Part shown: piece by piece, positions 42,352-51,615 of the stretch | How the letters are laid out: each line of letters begins with the position of its first letter | Position numbering within the stretch: the first letter of the stretch is position 1 | Assembly: GCA_018266435.1 (NCBI GenBank) | Contig: JAFEAL010000005.1 | Coordinates: 62,001 to 126,000 of the forward strand | Direction: 5' to 3' | Length of the DNA: 64,000 nucleotides | Source: Bacteroidota bacterium | GTDB lineage: Bacteria; Bacteroidota; Bacteroidia; Cytophagales; Cyclobacteriaceae | Position numbers and translations under genes: made by a program | The notes under the pieces: generated by a model | Database searches by the model: none | Told to the model about the DNA's origin: nothing | Seen by the model: the letters and a program-made list of their open reading frames with translations, nothing else

Positions 42352-43338
42352 ATGAAATACCTTATCCCAGTCTTTATTATTGTAGCGGCCTGTTCACTAA
42401 AAAAAGAAAAACAGACCATCGGTTCAGTTGAAAAATTTGCCCCGGCTCTGGATGAAATAATTTCATTGGATAGTAAAGCCGAAATTATTGGCGAAGGATA
42501 CGATTGGAGCGAAGGCCCCGTATGGGTAGCAAGCGAAAACATGCTGTTGTTTTCAGATGTTCCTAAAAATATCATTTACAAATGGACTGAAGAAAGAGGT
42601 GTAGAGCCGTTTCTTTCTCCTTCAGGATATACCGGCATAGTTCCACGCGGAGGCGAGCCCGGCTCAAACGGACTGGCCATAGATAATGAAGGACAACTGG
42701 TGCTTTGTCAGCATGGCGACCGAAGAGTGGCCCGCCTGACTTCATCACTTAAAAACCCAGCACCTCAGTTCAAAACGATAGCCGATGCTTATCAAGGAAA
42801 AAAACTAAACAGCCCCAACGATTTGATATTTGATAAAATGGGAAACCTGTATTTCACTGATCCTCCCTACGGCTTACTAAAAAACGCAAATGACTCATCC
42901 AAAGAAATTCCTTTTCAGGGAGTGTATAAAGTGAAGCCGGACGGAAAAGTAATCCTGCTCGTAGATTCTCTGACACGTCCTAACGGAATTGCCATAAGTC
43001 CTGATCAAAAAACTTTATATGTGGCCAACTCCGATCAGCCCATTGCAAAATGGTACTCGTTTCAACTCAGCAATGATTCGCTTCGCAAGGGAAGGATTTT
43101 CTATTCAACTGAATATGCAGAAGGAGAAAAAGGGGCACCCGATGGGTTGAAAGTAGGTGCCTCAGGAAATATTTTTGCAACTGGCCCCGGAGGAATATGG
43201 ATTTTTAGTTCCGAAGGAAAAGCACTTGGGCGTATCCGGCTGCCCGAAGCAGCCTCTAACTGCGCCTTATCAGCCGATGAGAAAATATTGTATGTCACGA
43301 GCAAAATGAATTTGCTGAGGATCAGGTTAAAAAAATAA
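42352..43338 (+). CDS. SMP-30/gluconolactonase-family lipoprotein
   Basis: The start at 42352 gives 328 residues, with a lipoprotein signal ending in VAAC. A six-bladed propeller follows, with EGPVWVASENMLLFSDVP (metal Glu), NGLAIDNEGQLVLCQHGDR, SPNDLIFDKMGNLYFTDPPYG and PDGLKVGASGNIFATGPGG, giving the Glu/Asn/Asn/Asp metal site of SMP-30 lactonases. It probably hydrolyses a sugar lactone outside the inner membrane. It starts 14 bp after the acyltransferase-like gene. Confidence 0.9.
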   Translation: MKYLIPVFIIVAACSLKKEKQTIGSVEKFAPALDEIISLDSKAEIIGEGYDWSEGPVWVASENMLLFSDVPKNIIYKWTEERGVEPFLSPSGYTGIVPRGGEPGSNGLAIDNEGQLVLCQHGDRRVARLTSSLKNPAPQFKTIADAYQGKKLNSPNDLIFDKMGNLYFTDPPYGLLKNANDSSKEIPFQGVYKVKPDGKVILLVDSLTRPNGIAISPDQKTLYVANSDQPIAKWYSFQLSNDSLRKGRIFYSTEYAEGEKGAPDGLKVGASGNIFATGPGGIWIFSSEGKALGRIRLPEAASNCALSADEKILYVTSKMNLLRIRLKK

Positions 43339-43432
43339 CTTCAGGGTGGGCATGTGTTTATCTACTTATGCTGGTTTTGGCAAAACAAAAAAATTATATT
43401 TCGATATTCTTGCATTCATAAAAAATTAACAA

Positions 43433-45247
43433 ATGAAAACAACCCTACCCATTCTCTTTCTTTTTATAGCGGCCACCTCTTTCGCCCAAAAAAAAACAAC
43501 TTCTGACACACGCCTGGCGGGTATAGATGAAAAACTTCAAGCCGTGCTGACCGATTGGCACGTGGCCGGCTTCGCAGTAGCCGTGGTTGAGAAAGATAAA
43601 ATTGTATATGCCAAAGGCTTCGGCTACCGCGACTACGAAAATAAAAAACCGGCAACACCCAATACACTCTTTGCTATTGGTAGTTGCACCAAAGCATTCA
43701 CTGCCGGGCTGCTCGGCATGTTGCGCAACGATAATAAGATTTCATTTGATGAAAGGCCGTCCACGTATGTGCCCGAACTGAAATTTTTCAATGATGAAAT
43801 GAACTCGGTCATCACCGTAAAAGATTTGATGCGCCACAGCACTGGCTTGCCACGCCATGACCTGAGTTGGTATTTTTTCAACACACCGTCAAAAGACAGT
43901 TTGATCAGAAGGATTCAGTACATGGAACCTTCCGCACACGTGCGCGAGAAGTGGCAATACAACAACTTCATGTTTTTGGCCCAAGGTGTTATGGCCGAGC
44001 GCCTGACCGGCCAAAGCTGGGAAAAGAATATCTCTGAAAGATTTTTCAAGCCGCTGGAGATGAACACCTCCAATGCCTCAATTACTGAACTGAAAAAAAG
44101 TGGCGAGCCCTCATTGGGCTATGAAGTAAAAAACGATAAAGACATTGTAAAGATGGACTACTACAATATCAGTGGCATGAGCCCGGCCGGCAGCATCAAC
44201 AGCAGTGTGAATGAAATGGCTCACTGGCTGAGGACTTGGATACACGGAGGAAAATATAATGGAAAAGAAATTTTACCCGCCTCGTATGTAAACGAAGCAA
44301 TCAGTTCACAAATGATTATTGGAGCGGCTCTTCCTACCAAAGAACACCCCGATGTTCAGTTTGCTAACTACGGATATGGATGGTTTCTGGCTTCATACAA
44401 AGGGCATTACCGTGTGGAGCACGGGGGTAATATCAATGGATTTTCTGCCAGCACGTGCTTTTTTCCTTCCGATAGTTTGGGTGTGGTAGTGTTGGTTAAC
44501 CAAGACGGTTCTCCGGTTCCTTCTATTGTGCGCAACATGATAGCCGACCGCATGCTCAAACTTTCGCTTTCTGATTGGAATAAAGAACTGAAAGACGCAG
44601 TGGAAAAAAATAAAAAAGCAGAAAAAGAAACAACAGCAAAAGCCACCTCTTCTATGAAGAAAGGCACCAAGCCATCGCATTTGCCCGAAGAGTTTGAAGG
44701 AAAATACTCACTGGATGGCTACGGCACGTTCTCCATCCGCTCACGGCACGATTCATTGTTTGCCAACATGGGCACCTACACTTATTGGCTAAAGCATTTT
44801 CATTATGATATTTTTCAACCTTTTGAAGTCGATAAGAAATACAAAGCCGATACTACAGATAAACCCAGCATGAGGTTTAGTTTCATCACGGGTCTGAATG
44901 GAGAAGTTGAGCGAGTAGCCATTCATGACCTTGAGCCAAGCCTGAAAAAAGCCCTGGAGTTTGTACGCCAGCCGGCATCGAAAGAAATCAAACCGGAAGA
45001 ACTAAAAAAATATATCGGAGACTATGAGTTGGCGGCAATAGTGGCCAAAGTCTTTGTGAAGGGCGATAAAACTCTTTTTCTTTTTGTGCCGGGCCAGCCA
45101 GAGTATGAACTGGTTTATTTGGGTAACGATAAGTTTTCGATAAAAGGCTTATCAGGCTATAAAGTAGAATTTGAAAATAACGGAGGTAAAATATCGGCCT
45201 GCTCTTTTGTGCAACCCAATGGAACATACAAGGCAAAACGAAAATAA
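43433..45247 (+). CDS. Serine hydrolase of the class C beta-lactamase family
   Basis: The protein has 604 residues. A signal peptide (FIAATSFAQ) is followed by a penicillin-binding-protein-like catalytic domain (about 28-360) with S84-CT-K87, the Tyr motif WQYNNFMF and VEHGGNINGF (HGG in place of KTG). The C-terminal 220 residues hold a Lys-rich linker and a beta-rich domain of the DUF3471 type. Such proteins are esterases or D-amino-acid peptidases rather than antibiotic lactamases. It has its own spacer of 94 bp and is followed 12 bp later by the TIM-barrel gene. Confidence 0.88.
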   Translation: MKTTLPILFLFIAATSFAQKKTTSDTRLAGIDEKLQAVLTDWHVAGFAVAVVEKDKIVYAKGFGYRDYENKKPATPNTLFAIGSCTKAFTAGLLGMLRNDNKISFDERPSTYVPELKFFNDEMNSVITVKDLMRHSTGLPRHDLSWYFFNTPSKDSLIRRIQYMEPSAHVREKWQYNNFMFLAQGVMAERLTGQSWEKNISERFFKPLEMNTSNASITELKKSGEPSLGYEVKNDKDIVKMDYYNISGMSPAGSINSSVNEMAHWLRTWIHGGKYNGKEILPASYVNEAISSQMIIGAALPTKEHPDVQFANYGYGWFLASYKGHYRVEHGGNINGFSASTCFFPSDSLGVVVLVNQDGSPVPSIVRNMIADRMLKLSLSDWNKELKDAVEKNKKAEKETTAKATSSMKKGTKPSHLPEEFEGKYSLDGYGTFSIRSRHDSLFANMGTYTYWLKHFHYDIFQPFEVDKKYKADTTDKPSMRFSFITGLNGEVERVAIHDLEPSLKKALEFVRQPASKEIKPEELKKYIGDYELAAIVAKVFVKGDKTLFLFVPGQPEYELVYLGNDKFSIKGLSGYKVEFENNGGKISACSFVQPNGTYKAKRK

Positions 45248-45259
45248 AATTTTAGAACT

Positions 45260-46216
45260 ATGAACAGGCGCAAATTTATTCAATCATCTGTTGTGTTAAC
45301 ATCTTCGGCCATGTTGGCCGGTCAGGATGTGCTGGCTGCCCCGTTGCTAAAAAATATCGGCATCCAGCTTTTTTCGTTGCCAAAAATTTTGGAAAAAGAT
45401 TTTGCAACAGGTATAGCTATGCTTTCGCAAATGGGCTACAAAGAAATTGAAATGTACGGACCATTTCCGTTCAGTGCCCAGGCTGCCATTGACAGGTGGG
45501 CAGCGATTACTCCAAACCTCGGGTTTAGTGGAAGCGGTTATTTTGGTAAGTCTGCTAAAGAAGTTTTGACTATTATAAAAGAGAGCCACATCAAAGTTCC
45601 GTCCATTCACACTGACCTGGAGACACTTCGGCATAAGATGGGGCAATTAGCTGAGGCCGCGCAGGTCCTTGGGTTTACCTATGTCACGCTTCCGGCAATC
45701 CCGGATGAGGAAAGAAAAACGTTAGATGATTACAAAAAAATTATTGACGACTTTAATCACATTGGCGAAAGCGCGAAAAAAGAGGGAATTCGTTTTGCCT
45801 ACCACAACCACGGGTATGGCATGGTGGAGATGCAAGGCCAGGTACCATTGAACCTGATCATAGAAAAAACTGACCCGGAACTGGTTCACCTGGAAATGGA
45901 TTTGTACTGGACGGTAGCAGGCGGAGGCGATCCGGTTGCCTACTTGAAAAAATATCCTAACCGATACAAAATGATGCATGTGAAGAATATGAAAAAACAC
46001 ATACGGTTTTCTGGCGATGGCGGTGATCCTAAGCAATGGATAGAATTGTTCCCTTTTATGACTACGGCCGATGATGGCGTATTGGATTTGAAATCCATAT
46101 TGGAGCAAGCAAAAAAATCAGGTGTAAAACATTTTTTTGTAGAGCAAGACATGGCGAAAAACCCCGAAGTAGAGTTGAAGAAAAGCATTGATTATTTAAA
46201 AAAACTGAATGGTTAA
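45260..46216 (+). CDS. Exported sugar phosphate isomerase/epimerase-like TIM-barrel protein
   Basis: The protein has 318 residues. The N-terminus NRRKFIQSSVVLTSSAM resembles a Tat signal (RRxFI) and is probably cleaved near QDVLAAP. The AP-endonuclease-2-like barrel shows GIQLFSLPKI, GYKEIEMYGPF, AYHNHGYGMVEM, HLEMDLYWTV and HFFVEQDMAKNP, with the Glu/Asp/His metal ligands. It is a paralogue in family of the gene at 35312 but not closely similar in detail. It follows the serine hydrolase by 12 bp and overlaps the next gene by 8 bases. Confidence 0.87.
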   Translation: MNRRKFIQSSVVLTSSAMLAGQDVLAAPLLKNIGIQLFSLPKILEKDFATGIAMLSQMGYKEIEMYGPFPFSAQAAIDRWAAITPNLGFSGSGYFGKSAKEVLTIIKESHIKVPSIHTDLETLRHKMGQLAEAAQVLGFTYVTLPAIPDEERKTLDDYKKIIDDFNHIGESAKKEGIRFAYHNHGYGMVEMQGQVPLNLIIEKTDPELVHLEMDLYWTVAGGGDPVAYLKKYPNRYKMMHVKNMKKHIRFSGDGGDPKQWIELFPFMTTADDGVLDLKSILEQAKKSGVKHFFVEQDMAKNPEVELKKSIDYLKKLNG

Positions 46217-46574
46217 CGATCCCGAACTGAGCGGCAAATACCTGGGCACGATTTCGCAGGACTTTGTGAAAGTGGCCGACACCCTGAAGGAAGCATCGTA
46301 CCAAATACGCAAAGCCCGGTTTGAATATCCGGTGTTTGTCATTTCAAGAGATGAGACGCCCATCGGGCAACTGCTGATCAGAAAATTTGAACTTAACCTC
46401 GACTGGAATTACTACGCCTCTTTTCTGGATGAATTTGTGCAACGCGAATTGATATCCCGTGACAAGCAAGCAGATTTTATAAATGCCTATAAAGACCCCG
46501 ATGAATTTTGCTGCCTGTTTGTAATAGACGAAGGCTTTACCAGTTTTGTTTTTATTCCGTACCCGGAAGATTAG
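46209..46574 (+). CDS. Conserved hypothetical protein, 121 residues
   Basis: The ATG at 46209 overlaps the TIM-barrel stop by 8 bases, suggesting coupling. No domain is recognised. The protein is acidic, with QDFVKVADTLKEASYQIRKA helix, strands FPVFVISRD-like (FEYPVFVISRDETPIGQLL) and ending FIPYPED. There is no signal peptide, so it should be cytoplasmic. It appears to be a conserved Bacteroidota protein of unknown function. The only neighbour information is the serine hydrolase and barrel genes before it and convergent thiL after it. Confidence 0.75.
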   Translation: MVNDPELSGKYLGTISQDFVKVADTLKEASYQIRKARFEYPVFVISRDETPIGQLLIRKFELNLDWNYYASFLDEFVQRELISRDKQADFINAYKDPDEFCCLFVIDEGFTSFVFIPYPED

Positions 46575-46649
46575 GGAGCCGTAAGTGGCGAGGTATAAGC
46601 TGAAAGTTGATGCAGAAAAGCCGCCTATCTTATTTCTTGTGGTTTTGTC

Positions 46650-47678
46650 TTAAAAATGTTTCCATCCCTGCGCCTTCAAGGGTACGGCTGTTCCTTGTTT
46701 GGTAATCATCAAGTGCTGGTGCGGTTGGTCATGTGTATGGCCAATGAAATGAATATCCGGATAGTTTTTTAGCTTTTCAAAATCGGTCGGGCTGATGGTG
46801 AAAAGCAATTCGTAATCTTCACCACCATTGAGTGCTGCGGTGATCGGATCAACCTTAAATTCTATAGCAGTATCATAAGTCATCGAGTCAACCGGAATTT
46901 TATCTTCAAAAATTTTGATTCCCGTTTTTGAGTTTTTGGCTAAATGAAAAAGTTCGCTGGCCAGCCCATCTGAAATATCGATCATCGAAGTAGGTACCAC
47001 ATTTTTTTCTTCCAATTCATAGATAATATCCATACGCGCTTCAGGCTTGAGTTGTCGGCCAACCACGTAGTCATATTTTTCTAACTCAGGTTGCATGTTT
47101 GGGTTGGCCTGAAAAACTTCTTTCTCACGTTCCAACACCTGAAGCCCCAGGTAAGCGGCACCCAAATCTCCGGTTACGCAGAGGATGTCGTTAGCTTTTG
47201 CCCCACTTCGCAAAACGGTTTTATTTTTTTTAACTCGACCAATGGCTGTTATCGAAATCACCAAGCCTGAAGGAGATGCAGTGGTATCTCCGCCCACCAG
47301 ATCAACGTTATAGTTTTTACAGGCTGATTGTATCCCTTCATATAACGCATCAATTGCTTCTACAGAAAACCGGTTGCTCAGTGCCAGTGATACTACAATT
47401 TGTTCGGGTTTTCCGTTCATCGCGGCAATGTCGCTTATGTTCACGGCTACGGCTTTATACCCCAAATGCTGAATGGGTGTATACGACAGATCGAAGTGTG
47501 TTCCTTCTACCAGCATGTCTGTTGAGACCAGCAAATTTTCTGCACCGATATCAATTACGGCTGCATCATCGCCAATTCCTTTCAGCGATGTAAGGTTTTG
47601 AAGAGAAATGTGTTGATTGATCCGGTCAATTAAACCGAATTCGCCTAAATCGGCAATTTCTGTTCGTTTTTCATTCAT
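46650..47678 (-). CDS. thiL: Thiamine-monophosphate kinase
   Basis: The protein has 342 residues of the PurM/ThiL (AIRS) fold: GIGDDAAVIDI near the start (nucleotide/Mg site), TDMLVEGTHFDL, VNISDIAAMNGKPEQIVVSLAL, LVGGDTTASPSGLVISITAIG, MIDISDGLASELFHLA and ALNGGEDYELLFT. It phosphorylates thiamine monophosphate to thiamine diphosphate. It is divergent from the small lipoprotein at 47797. No thi-box riboswitch was seen upstream. Confidence 0.95.
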   Translation of the reverse strand: MNEKRTEIADLGEFGLIDRINQHISLQNLTSLKGIGDDAAVIDIGAENLLVSTDMLVEGTHFDLSYTPIQHLGYKAVAVNISDIAAMNGKPEQIVVSLALSNRFSVEAIDALYEGIQSACKNYNVDLVGGDTTASPSGLVISITAIGRVKKNKTVLRSGAKANDILCVTGDLGAAYLGLQVLEREKEVFQANPNMQPELEKYDYVVGRQLKPEARMDIIYELEEKNVVPTSMIDISDGLASELFHLAKNSKTGIKIFEDKIPVDSMTYDTAIEFKVDPITAALNGGEDYELLFTISPTDFEKLKNYPDIHFIGHTHDQPHQHLMITKQGTAVPLKAQGWKHF

Positions 47679-47796
47679 GGTAAATATCGGTTGGTCGATT
47701 GTGGTTGCTGTTTGTCCGGCAAAAATACGATTTGCAGTTCACTGCCGTAGGATTTGTTTTTTACATAGTATTTATGAGCAACCAATCGAAACGACT

Positions 47797-47955
47797 ATGA
47801 AAAAAGGGGTTGTACTGTTTGTGGCTGCTTTAATCATGTTGGGTGCGTGTGCTTCACCTAAGCCATACTATGAAACTTCCATCGGCAAAAAAAAGCTGAA
47901 ATACTTTAACTCCATTCAATTTGGCCAGAAAGAAAGGCCGAAGGTTAAATTTTGA
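47797..47955 (+). CDS. Small lipoprotein of unknown function
   Basis: The start at 47797 gives 52 residues, with a signal (GVVLFVAALIMLGAC) ending in a lipobox, then YYETSIGKKKLKYFNSIQFG and a basic end. The mature part is only about 32 residues. The YFNSIQFGQKxRPKxKF ending occurs in small Bacteroidota proteins of unknown function. It lies 118 bp from the divergent thiL start. Confidence 0.7.
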   Translation: MKKGVVLFVAALIMLGACASPKPYYETSIGKKKLKYFNSIQFGQKERPKVKF

Positions 47956-47992
47956 AAATGAATTGGGTCAATTAATTTTTTTATAAAAAGCA

Positions 47993-48205
47993 TCAACCGG
48001 GATAATCCTGAGCAGCAACGGTGACTGACTTTTTCAAAGCCGATACTGAACAGCACGAGTGGGAGGTGAGTTGATTAATTTTTTGTTGTAAAAAATAATC
48101 CATTACAATTTGATCTTGTTCACTTTCGCTTGAGGTGCCCAAGTTGATCTCTATTTCTTCAAAAGGTATGGTGGTTGATTTCTCATAGTTGACAAATCCA
48201 GCCAC
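47993..48205 (-). CDS. Doubtful small ORF, 70 codons
   Basis: The reverse strand from a GTG at 48205 gives FEEIEINLGTSSESEQDQ and a C-terminus with SHSCCSVSALKKSV. It has no recognisable domain, no clear ribosome-binding site, and the frame is closed by a TGA shortly upstream of the GTG. It lies in a 461-bp region between the small lipoprotein and rplC that otherwise holds only the rplC promoter. It may be a remnant of a larger gene or a non-coding frame. Confidence 0.25.
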   Translation of the reverse strand: MAGFVNYEKSTTIPFEEIEINLGTSSESEQDQIVMDYFLQQKINQLTSHSCCSVSALKKSVTVAAQDYPG

Positions 48206-48325
48206 ACTTAGAAATTCACCACTATATCAAACGTCAAACCGTGGTTTAATAATAGCTTTGGTTGGATGGTGCGCTATATTTCATGGTGGTTTTCTCTTTC
48301 CCTTCTAATTTTTTCAATCCCACTC

Positions 48326-48355
48326 TTGCTCGCTTCGCATTAGTTCCTATCTTTG
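48326..48355 (+). promoter_or_regulatory. Promoter of the S10 ribosomal operon (TTG-N19-TATCTTTG)
   Basis: TTG at 48326-48328, 19 bases, then TATCTTTG at 48348-48355 fits the Bacteroidota promoter consensus. About 58 bases of leader precede the rplC ATG, with a small GGG-CGAAAA-CCC stem. The same element layout stands before rpsH at 54983. Confidence 0.75.
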
Positions 48356-48417
48356 CAGTCCTTTTTGCGGGCGAAAACCCTCAAATCGGCTCAAAATCAG
48401 ATAAATAGGTTTCAATT

Positions 48418-49053
48418 ATGCCTGGAATATTAGGACGTAAGGTAGGAATGACCAGCATTTTCGGCTCAAATGGCGAAAGCATAGCCGTTACTGTGATCGA
48501 GGCAGGGCCTTGTGTGGTTACCCAAGTAAAAACCGGAGAGTCGAAAGACGGTTACAAGGCCGTGCAATTAGCTTTCGGTGAGAAAAAAGAAAAAAATACT
48601 CCGGCAGCTATGGTTGGCCATTTCAAAAAAGCCAACACCACGCCCAAGCGTCATGTGGTCGAGTTTCGCGATTTTAGTGATGAGTTTGCCGGCTTGATTG
48701 AACTAGGCAAAGAAATAAAAGTCAGTGATATATTTACTGAAGGTGATTTTCTCGATGCCGTGGGCACATCTAAAGGTAAAGGATTCCAGGGCGTAGTGAA
48801 GCGTTACGGATTCAGTGGTGTAGGTGGGCAAACACACGGTCAGCATAACCGTCTTCGTGCGCCCGGTTCTATGGGTAATGCCTCGTTTGCGGCTCGCGTT
48901 ATCAAAGGCAAGCGTTTGCCAGGCCGCATGGGTGGCGATCGCGTAAAAGTGACCAATCTAAAAGTAGTAAAAATTGTACCGGATCAAAACCTCATCATGA
49001 TCAGCGGCTCAATTCCAGGTGCAAAAAATTCAACAGTAATCCTTGAAAAGTAA
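48418..49053 (+). CDS. rplC: 50S ribosomal protein L3
   Basis: The protein has 211 residues. The start [15 protein letters not shown] and the later [29 protein letters not shown] are L3 signatures. It binds 23S rRNA near the peptidyl-transferase centre. It is the first gene of the S10 block here; rpsJ is not immediately upstream. It overlaps rplD by one base (TAATG). Confidence 0.98.
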   Translation: MPGILGRKVGMTSIFGSNGESIAVTVIEAGPCVVTQVKTGESKDGYKAVQLAFGEKKEKNTPAAMVGHFKKANTTPKRHVVEFRDFSDEFAGLIELGKEIKVSDIFTEGDFLDAVGTSKGKGFQGVVKRYGFSGVGGQTHGQHNRLRAPGSMGNASFAARVIKGKRLPGRMGGDRVKVTNLKVVKIVPDQNLIMISGSIPGAKNSTVILEK

Positions 49054-49685
49054 TGGACTTAGCGGTTGTAAAATATAACGGTGAAAAAACAGGTCGTAAC
49101 GTAAGCCTCTCAACAGACGTTTTCGGTATTGAACCTAACGATCAGGCAATTTACCTGGATGTGAAAAGCTACCTGGCTAACCAACGCCAAGGCACACACA
49201 AGTCAAAGCAACGAAATGAAATTTCTGGATCTTCTAAAAAGATCAAAAAACAAAAGGGAACAGGTGGTGCCCGTGCGGGTAACATCAAAAACCCTCAGTT
49301 CAAAGGCGGTGGCCGTATTTTTGGCCCGGTGCCGCGCGATTACTCGTTCAAACTCAATAAGAAAGTAAAAGACTTGGCTCGCAAGTCGGCCTTGACGTAT
49401 AAGGCAAAAGATAATTCTATCGCAGTAGTTGAAGATTTCAATTTTGAAGCGCCAAAGACCAAGCAATATATTCAAATGCTGAAGTCACTCGCGCTCGATT
49501 CTAAGAAAACACTGCTGGTTCTCCCTGAGGTTACAAAAAATGTAGTGCTGTCGGGCAAGAACTTACAAAACACGAAAGTGATTACCGCATCCCAGATCAA
49601 TACATATGACGTGCTTCATGCTGATCATTTGATCCTGGCAGAAGGTTCAGTTCAAAAAATCAGTAACCTGTTAAACAAAGCATAA
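49053..49685 (+). CDS. rplD: 50S ribosomal protein L4
   Basis: The protein has 210 residues. [22 protein letters not shown] and [15 protein letters not shown] are the conserved L4 loop and start of the globular part. It lines the exit tunnel. In E. coli L4 autoregulates the S10 operon; no equivalent leader structure was recognised here. Confidence 0.98.
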   Translation: MDLAVVKYNGEKTGRNVSLSTDVFGIEPNDQAIYLDVKSYLANQRQGTHKSKQRNEISGSSKKIKKQKGTGGARAGNIKNPQFKGGGRIFGPVPRDYSFKLNKKVKDLARKSALTYKAKDNSIAVVEDFNFEAPKTKQYIQMLKSLALDSKKTLLVLPEVTKNVVLSGKNLQNTKVITASQINTYDVLHADHLILAEGSVQKISNLLNKA

Positions 49686-49686
49686 G

Positions 49687-49974
49687 ATGAGTATTTTGAT
49701 TAGCCCTTTGGTAACAGAAAAAATTTCTGCCCTCAACGAAAAAGGCACGTACGGGTTCATTGTTGAAAAAACAGCCAACAAAGTAGAGATCAAAAACGCA
49801 GTAGAAAAAACCTACGGTGTAAATGTGGAGAAAGTGAATACCATCAATGTGCTGGGCAAGAAAAAATCACGCTTCACTAAAGCCGGTACTTTAACCGGGC
49901 GTAAACCTTCTTATAAAAAAGCGTTGGTGACTTTGGCACAAGGAGAAGTAATTGATTTTTATAGCAACGTATAA
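49687..49974 (+). CDS. rplW: 50S ribosomal protein L23
   Basis: The protein has 95 residues. ISPLVTEKISALNEKGTYGF and VEKTYGVNVEKVNTINVLGK are typical of L23, which sits at the tunnel exit and binds trigger factor and SRP. It lies 1 bp after rplD. Confidence 0.97.
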   Translation: MSILISPLVTEKISALNEKGTYGFIVEKTANKVEIKNAVEKTYGVNVEKVNTINVLGKKKSRFTKAGTLTGRKPSYKKALVTLAQGEVIDFYSNV

Positions 49975-50007
49975 CTTAGATAGACAACCCCATAACAAAG
50001 GTCAGTC

Positions 50008-50832
50008 ATGGCAATGAAGAAATTAAAACCAGTAACCCCCGGCACACGTCACCGGTTAGCACCGAGTTTCGATGATATCACCGAGTCGCGTCCGGAGAAA
50101 TCACTGGTGGTAACACTAAAAAAGACAGGCGGACGCAATAGTGCCGGACGCATGACAATGCGCTACATCGGTGGGGGACACAAGCAAAAACTTCGCCTGA
50201 TTGATTTCAAGAGGGATAAGTTTGGTATTCCTGCAGTAGTTAAGTCTATTGAGTATGACCCCACCCGCACGGCACGTGTAGCCAAGTTGTATTATGCCGA
50301 TGGGCATAAAGCATATATTGTCGCTCCCAACGGAATAAAAGTTGGTCAGACTATAGTGTCGGGGTCCGATGTAGCACCTGAAGTGGGTAATGCACTACCT
50401 CTGGCTAAAATTCCGGTAGGTACGGTTGTTCACAATGTAGAAATTCAGCCGGGTAAAGGGGCTTCGATTGCACGCAGCGCTGGCTCGTTTGTTCAGTTAG
50501 TAGCTCGCGAAGGAGATTACGCCACGTTGCGCATGCCCTCAGGCGAGATGAGAAATGTGTTGGTGAACTGTATTGCAGTGGTGGGTTCAGTTTCAAATGC
50601 AGAACATATGAACGAGAAGGTGGGCAAAGCCGGCCGCACTCGTTGGAGAGGCAGACGTCCGCGTGTTCGTGGTGTGGCGATGAATCCGGTTGATCACCCG
50701 ATGGGTGGTGGCGAAGGTCGGGCATCGGGCGGGCATCCTCGTTCTCGTAAAGGGCTTTTGGCAAAAGGTAAAAAAACACGTCATCCAAAAAAATATAGTG
50801 ATCACTTAATCATTGCAAGGAGGAAAAAATAA
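50008..50832 (+). CDS. rplB: 50S ribosomal protein L2
   Basis: The protein has 274 residues. [31 protein letters not shown] and [18 protein letters not shown] (with the conserved His for peptidyl transfer structure) identify L2. Stop and the rpsS ATG overlap at 50832. Confidence 0.98.
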   Translation: MAMKKLKPVTPGTRHRLAPSFDDITESRPEKSLVVTLKKTGGRNSAGRMTMRYIGGGHKQKLRLIDFKRDKFGIPAVVKSIEYDPTRTARVAKLYYADGHKAYIVAPNGIKVGQTIVSGSDVAPEVGNALPLAKIPVGTVVHNVEIQPGKGASIARSAGSFVQLVAREGDYATLRMPSGEMRNVLVNCIAVVGSVSNAEHMNEKVGKAGRTRWRGRRPRVRGVAMNPVDHPMGGGEGRASGGHPRSRKGLLAKGKKTRHPKKYSDHLIIARRKK

Positions 50833-51116
50833 TGGGAAGGTCAATTAAAAAAGGTCCATACCTCGACAATCGCTTGCTCAAGAAAGTGCAAGTAATGGAG
50901 CAGTCAGGCAAAAAATCAGTGATCAAAACTTGGTCGCGCAGAAGTACAATCACGCCTGACTTGATTGGGTTTACGTTTGCTGTCCACAATGGAAACAAGT
51001 TTATTCCGGTGTATGTTACCGAAAATATGGTAGGACATAAACTGGGAGAATTTGCACCTACCCGTACCTTCAAAGGTCACTCAGGAAATAACAAAGCAGA
51101 GGCTGCAGCAAAATAA
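50832..51116 (+). CDS. rpsS: 30S ribosomal protein S19
   Basis: The protein has 94 residues. [19 protein letters not shown] and the later [18 protein letters not shown] are S19 signatures. The ATG overlaps the rplB stop by one base. Confidence 0.98.
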   Translation: MGRSIKKGPYLDNRLLKKVQVMEQSGKKSVIKTWSRRSTITPDLIGFTFAVHNGNKFIPVYVTENMVGHKLGEFAPTRTFKGHSGNNKAEAAAK

Positions 51117-51144
51117 TCAGGCATAACTTTCAACGACCCTGAAA

Positions 51145-51615
51145 ATGGAAACGGAAAAGAAAAAGAAAAGATCAGTAGTGAAACGCGAGAAACTTGAGAC
51201 GATCAAGTTAGCCGCCAAGACAGGCCCGGCTACCGCATACCTTAACGATTCTCCATCGTCACCACGCAAGATGAGATTGATAGCCGATTTGATCCGTGGC
51301 GAACGTGTGAGCAAAGCATTAAATATCCTAAAGTTTGATGCCAAGCATCCTTCAGCCAAGATGGAAAAGCTGTTGCTCTCAGCGATAAACAACTGGGAAT
51401 CAAAAAATACAGATGTGAAGTTGGAAGAAGCTGATCTTTTTGTAAAAGAAGTTCATGTAGGAGGAGGACGCATTTTAAAAAGATTGAGACCTGCTCCACA
51501 AGGCCGTGCCCATCGCATCAGAAAACGTTCAAACCATGTAACCTTAGTAGTTGACCGTATGCCGGCTAATGTAGGTAAGAAGAAAAAAGTTAACGAAACT
51601 GAAACTAAAGAGTAA
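51145..51615 (+). CDS. rplV: 50S ribosomal protein L22 with basic N-terminal extension
   Basis: The protein has 156 residues, longer than the usual 110-120. The first 27 residues ([16 protein letters not shown]...) are a basic extension before the core [22 protein letters not shown] and [21 protein letters not shown]22 lines the exit tunnel. The extension was also seen in other Bacteroidota L22 proteins as I recall, so it is probably normal for the group. Confidence 0.96.
   Translation: METEKKKKRSVVKREKLETIKLAAKTGPATAYLNDSPSSPRKMRLIADLIRGERVSKALNILKFDAKHPSAKMEKLLLSAINNWESKNTDVKLEEADLFVKEVHVGGGRILKRLRPAPQGRAHRIRKRSNHVTLVVDRMPANVGKKKKVNETETKE

Noticed and set aside
43433-45247. Antibiotic resistance role for the class C-type serine hydrolase
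   Set aside because: It has HGG in place of KTG, an extra C-terminal domain and no resistance context, as in the many housekeeping esterase or peptidase relatives.
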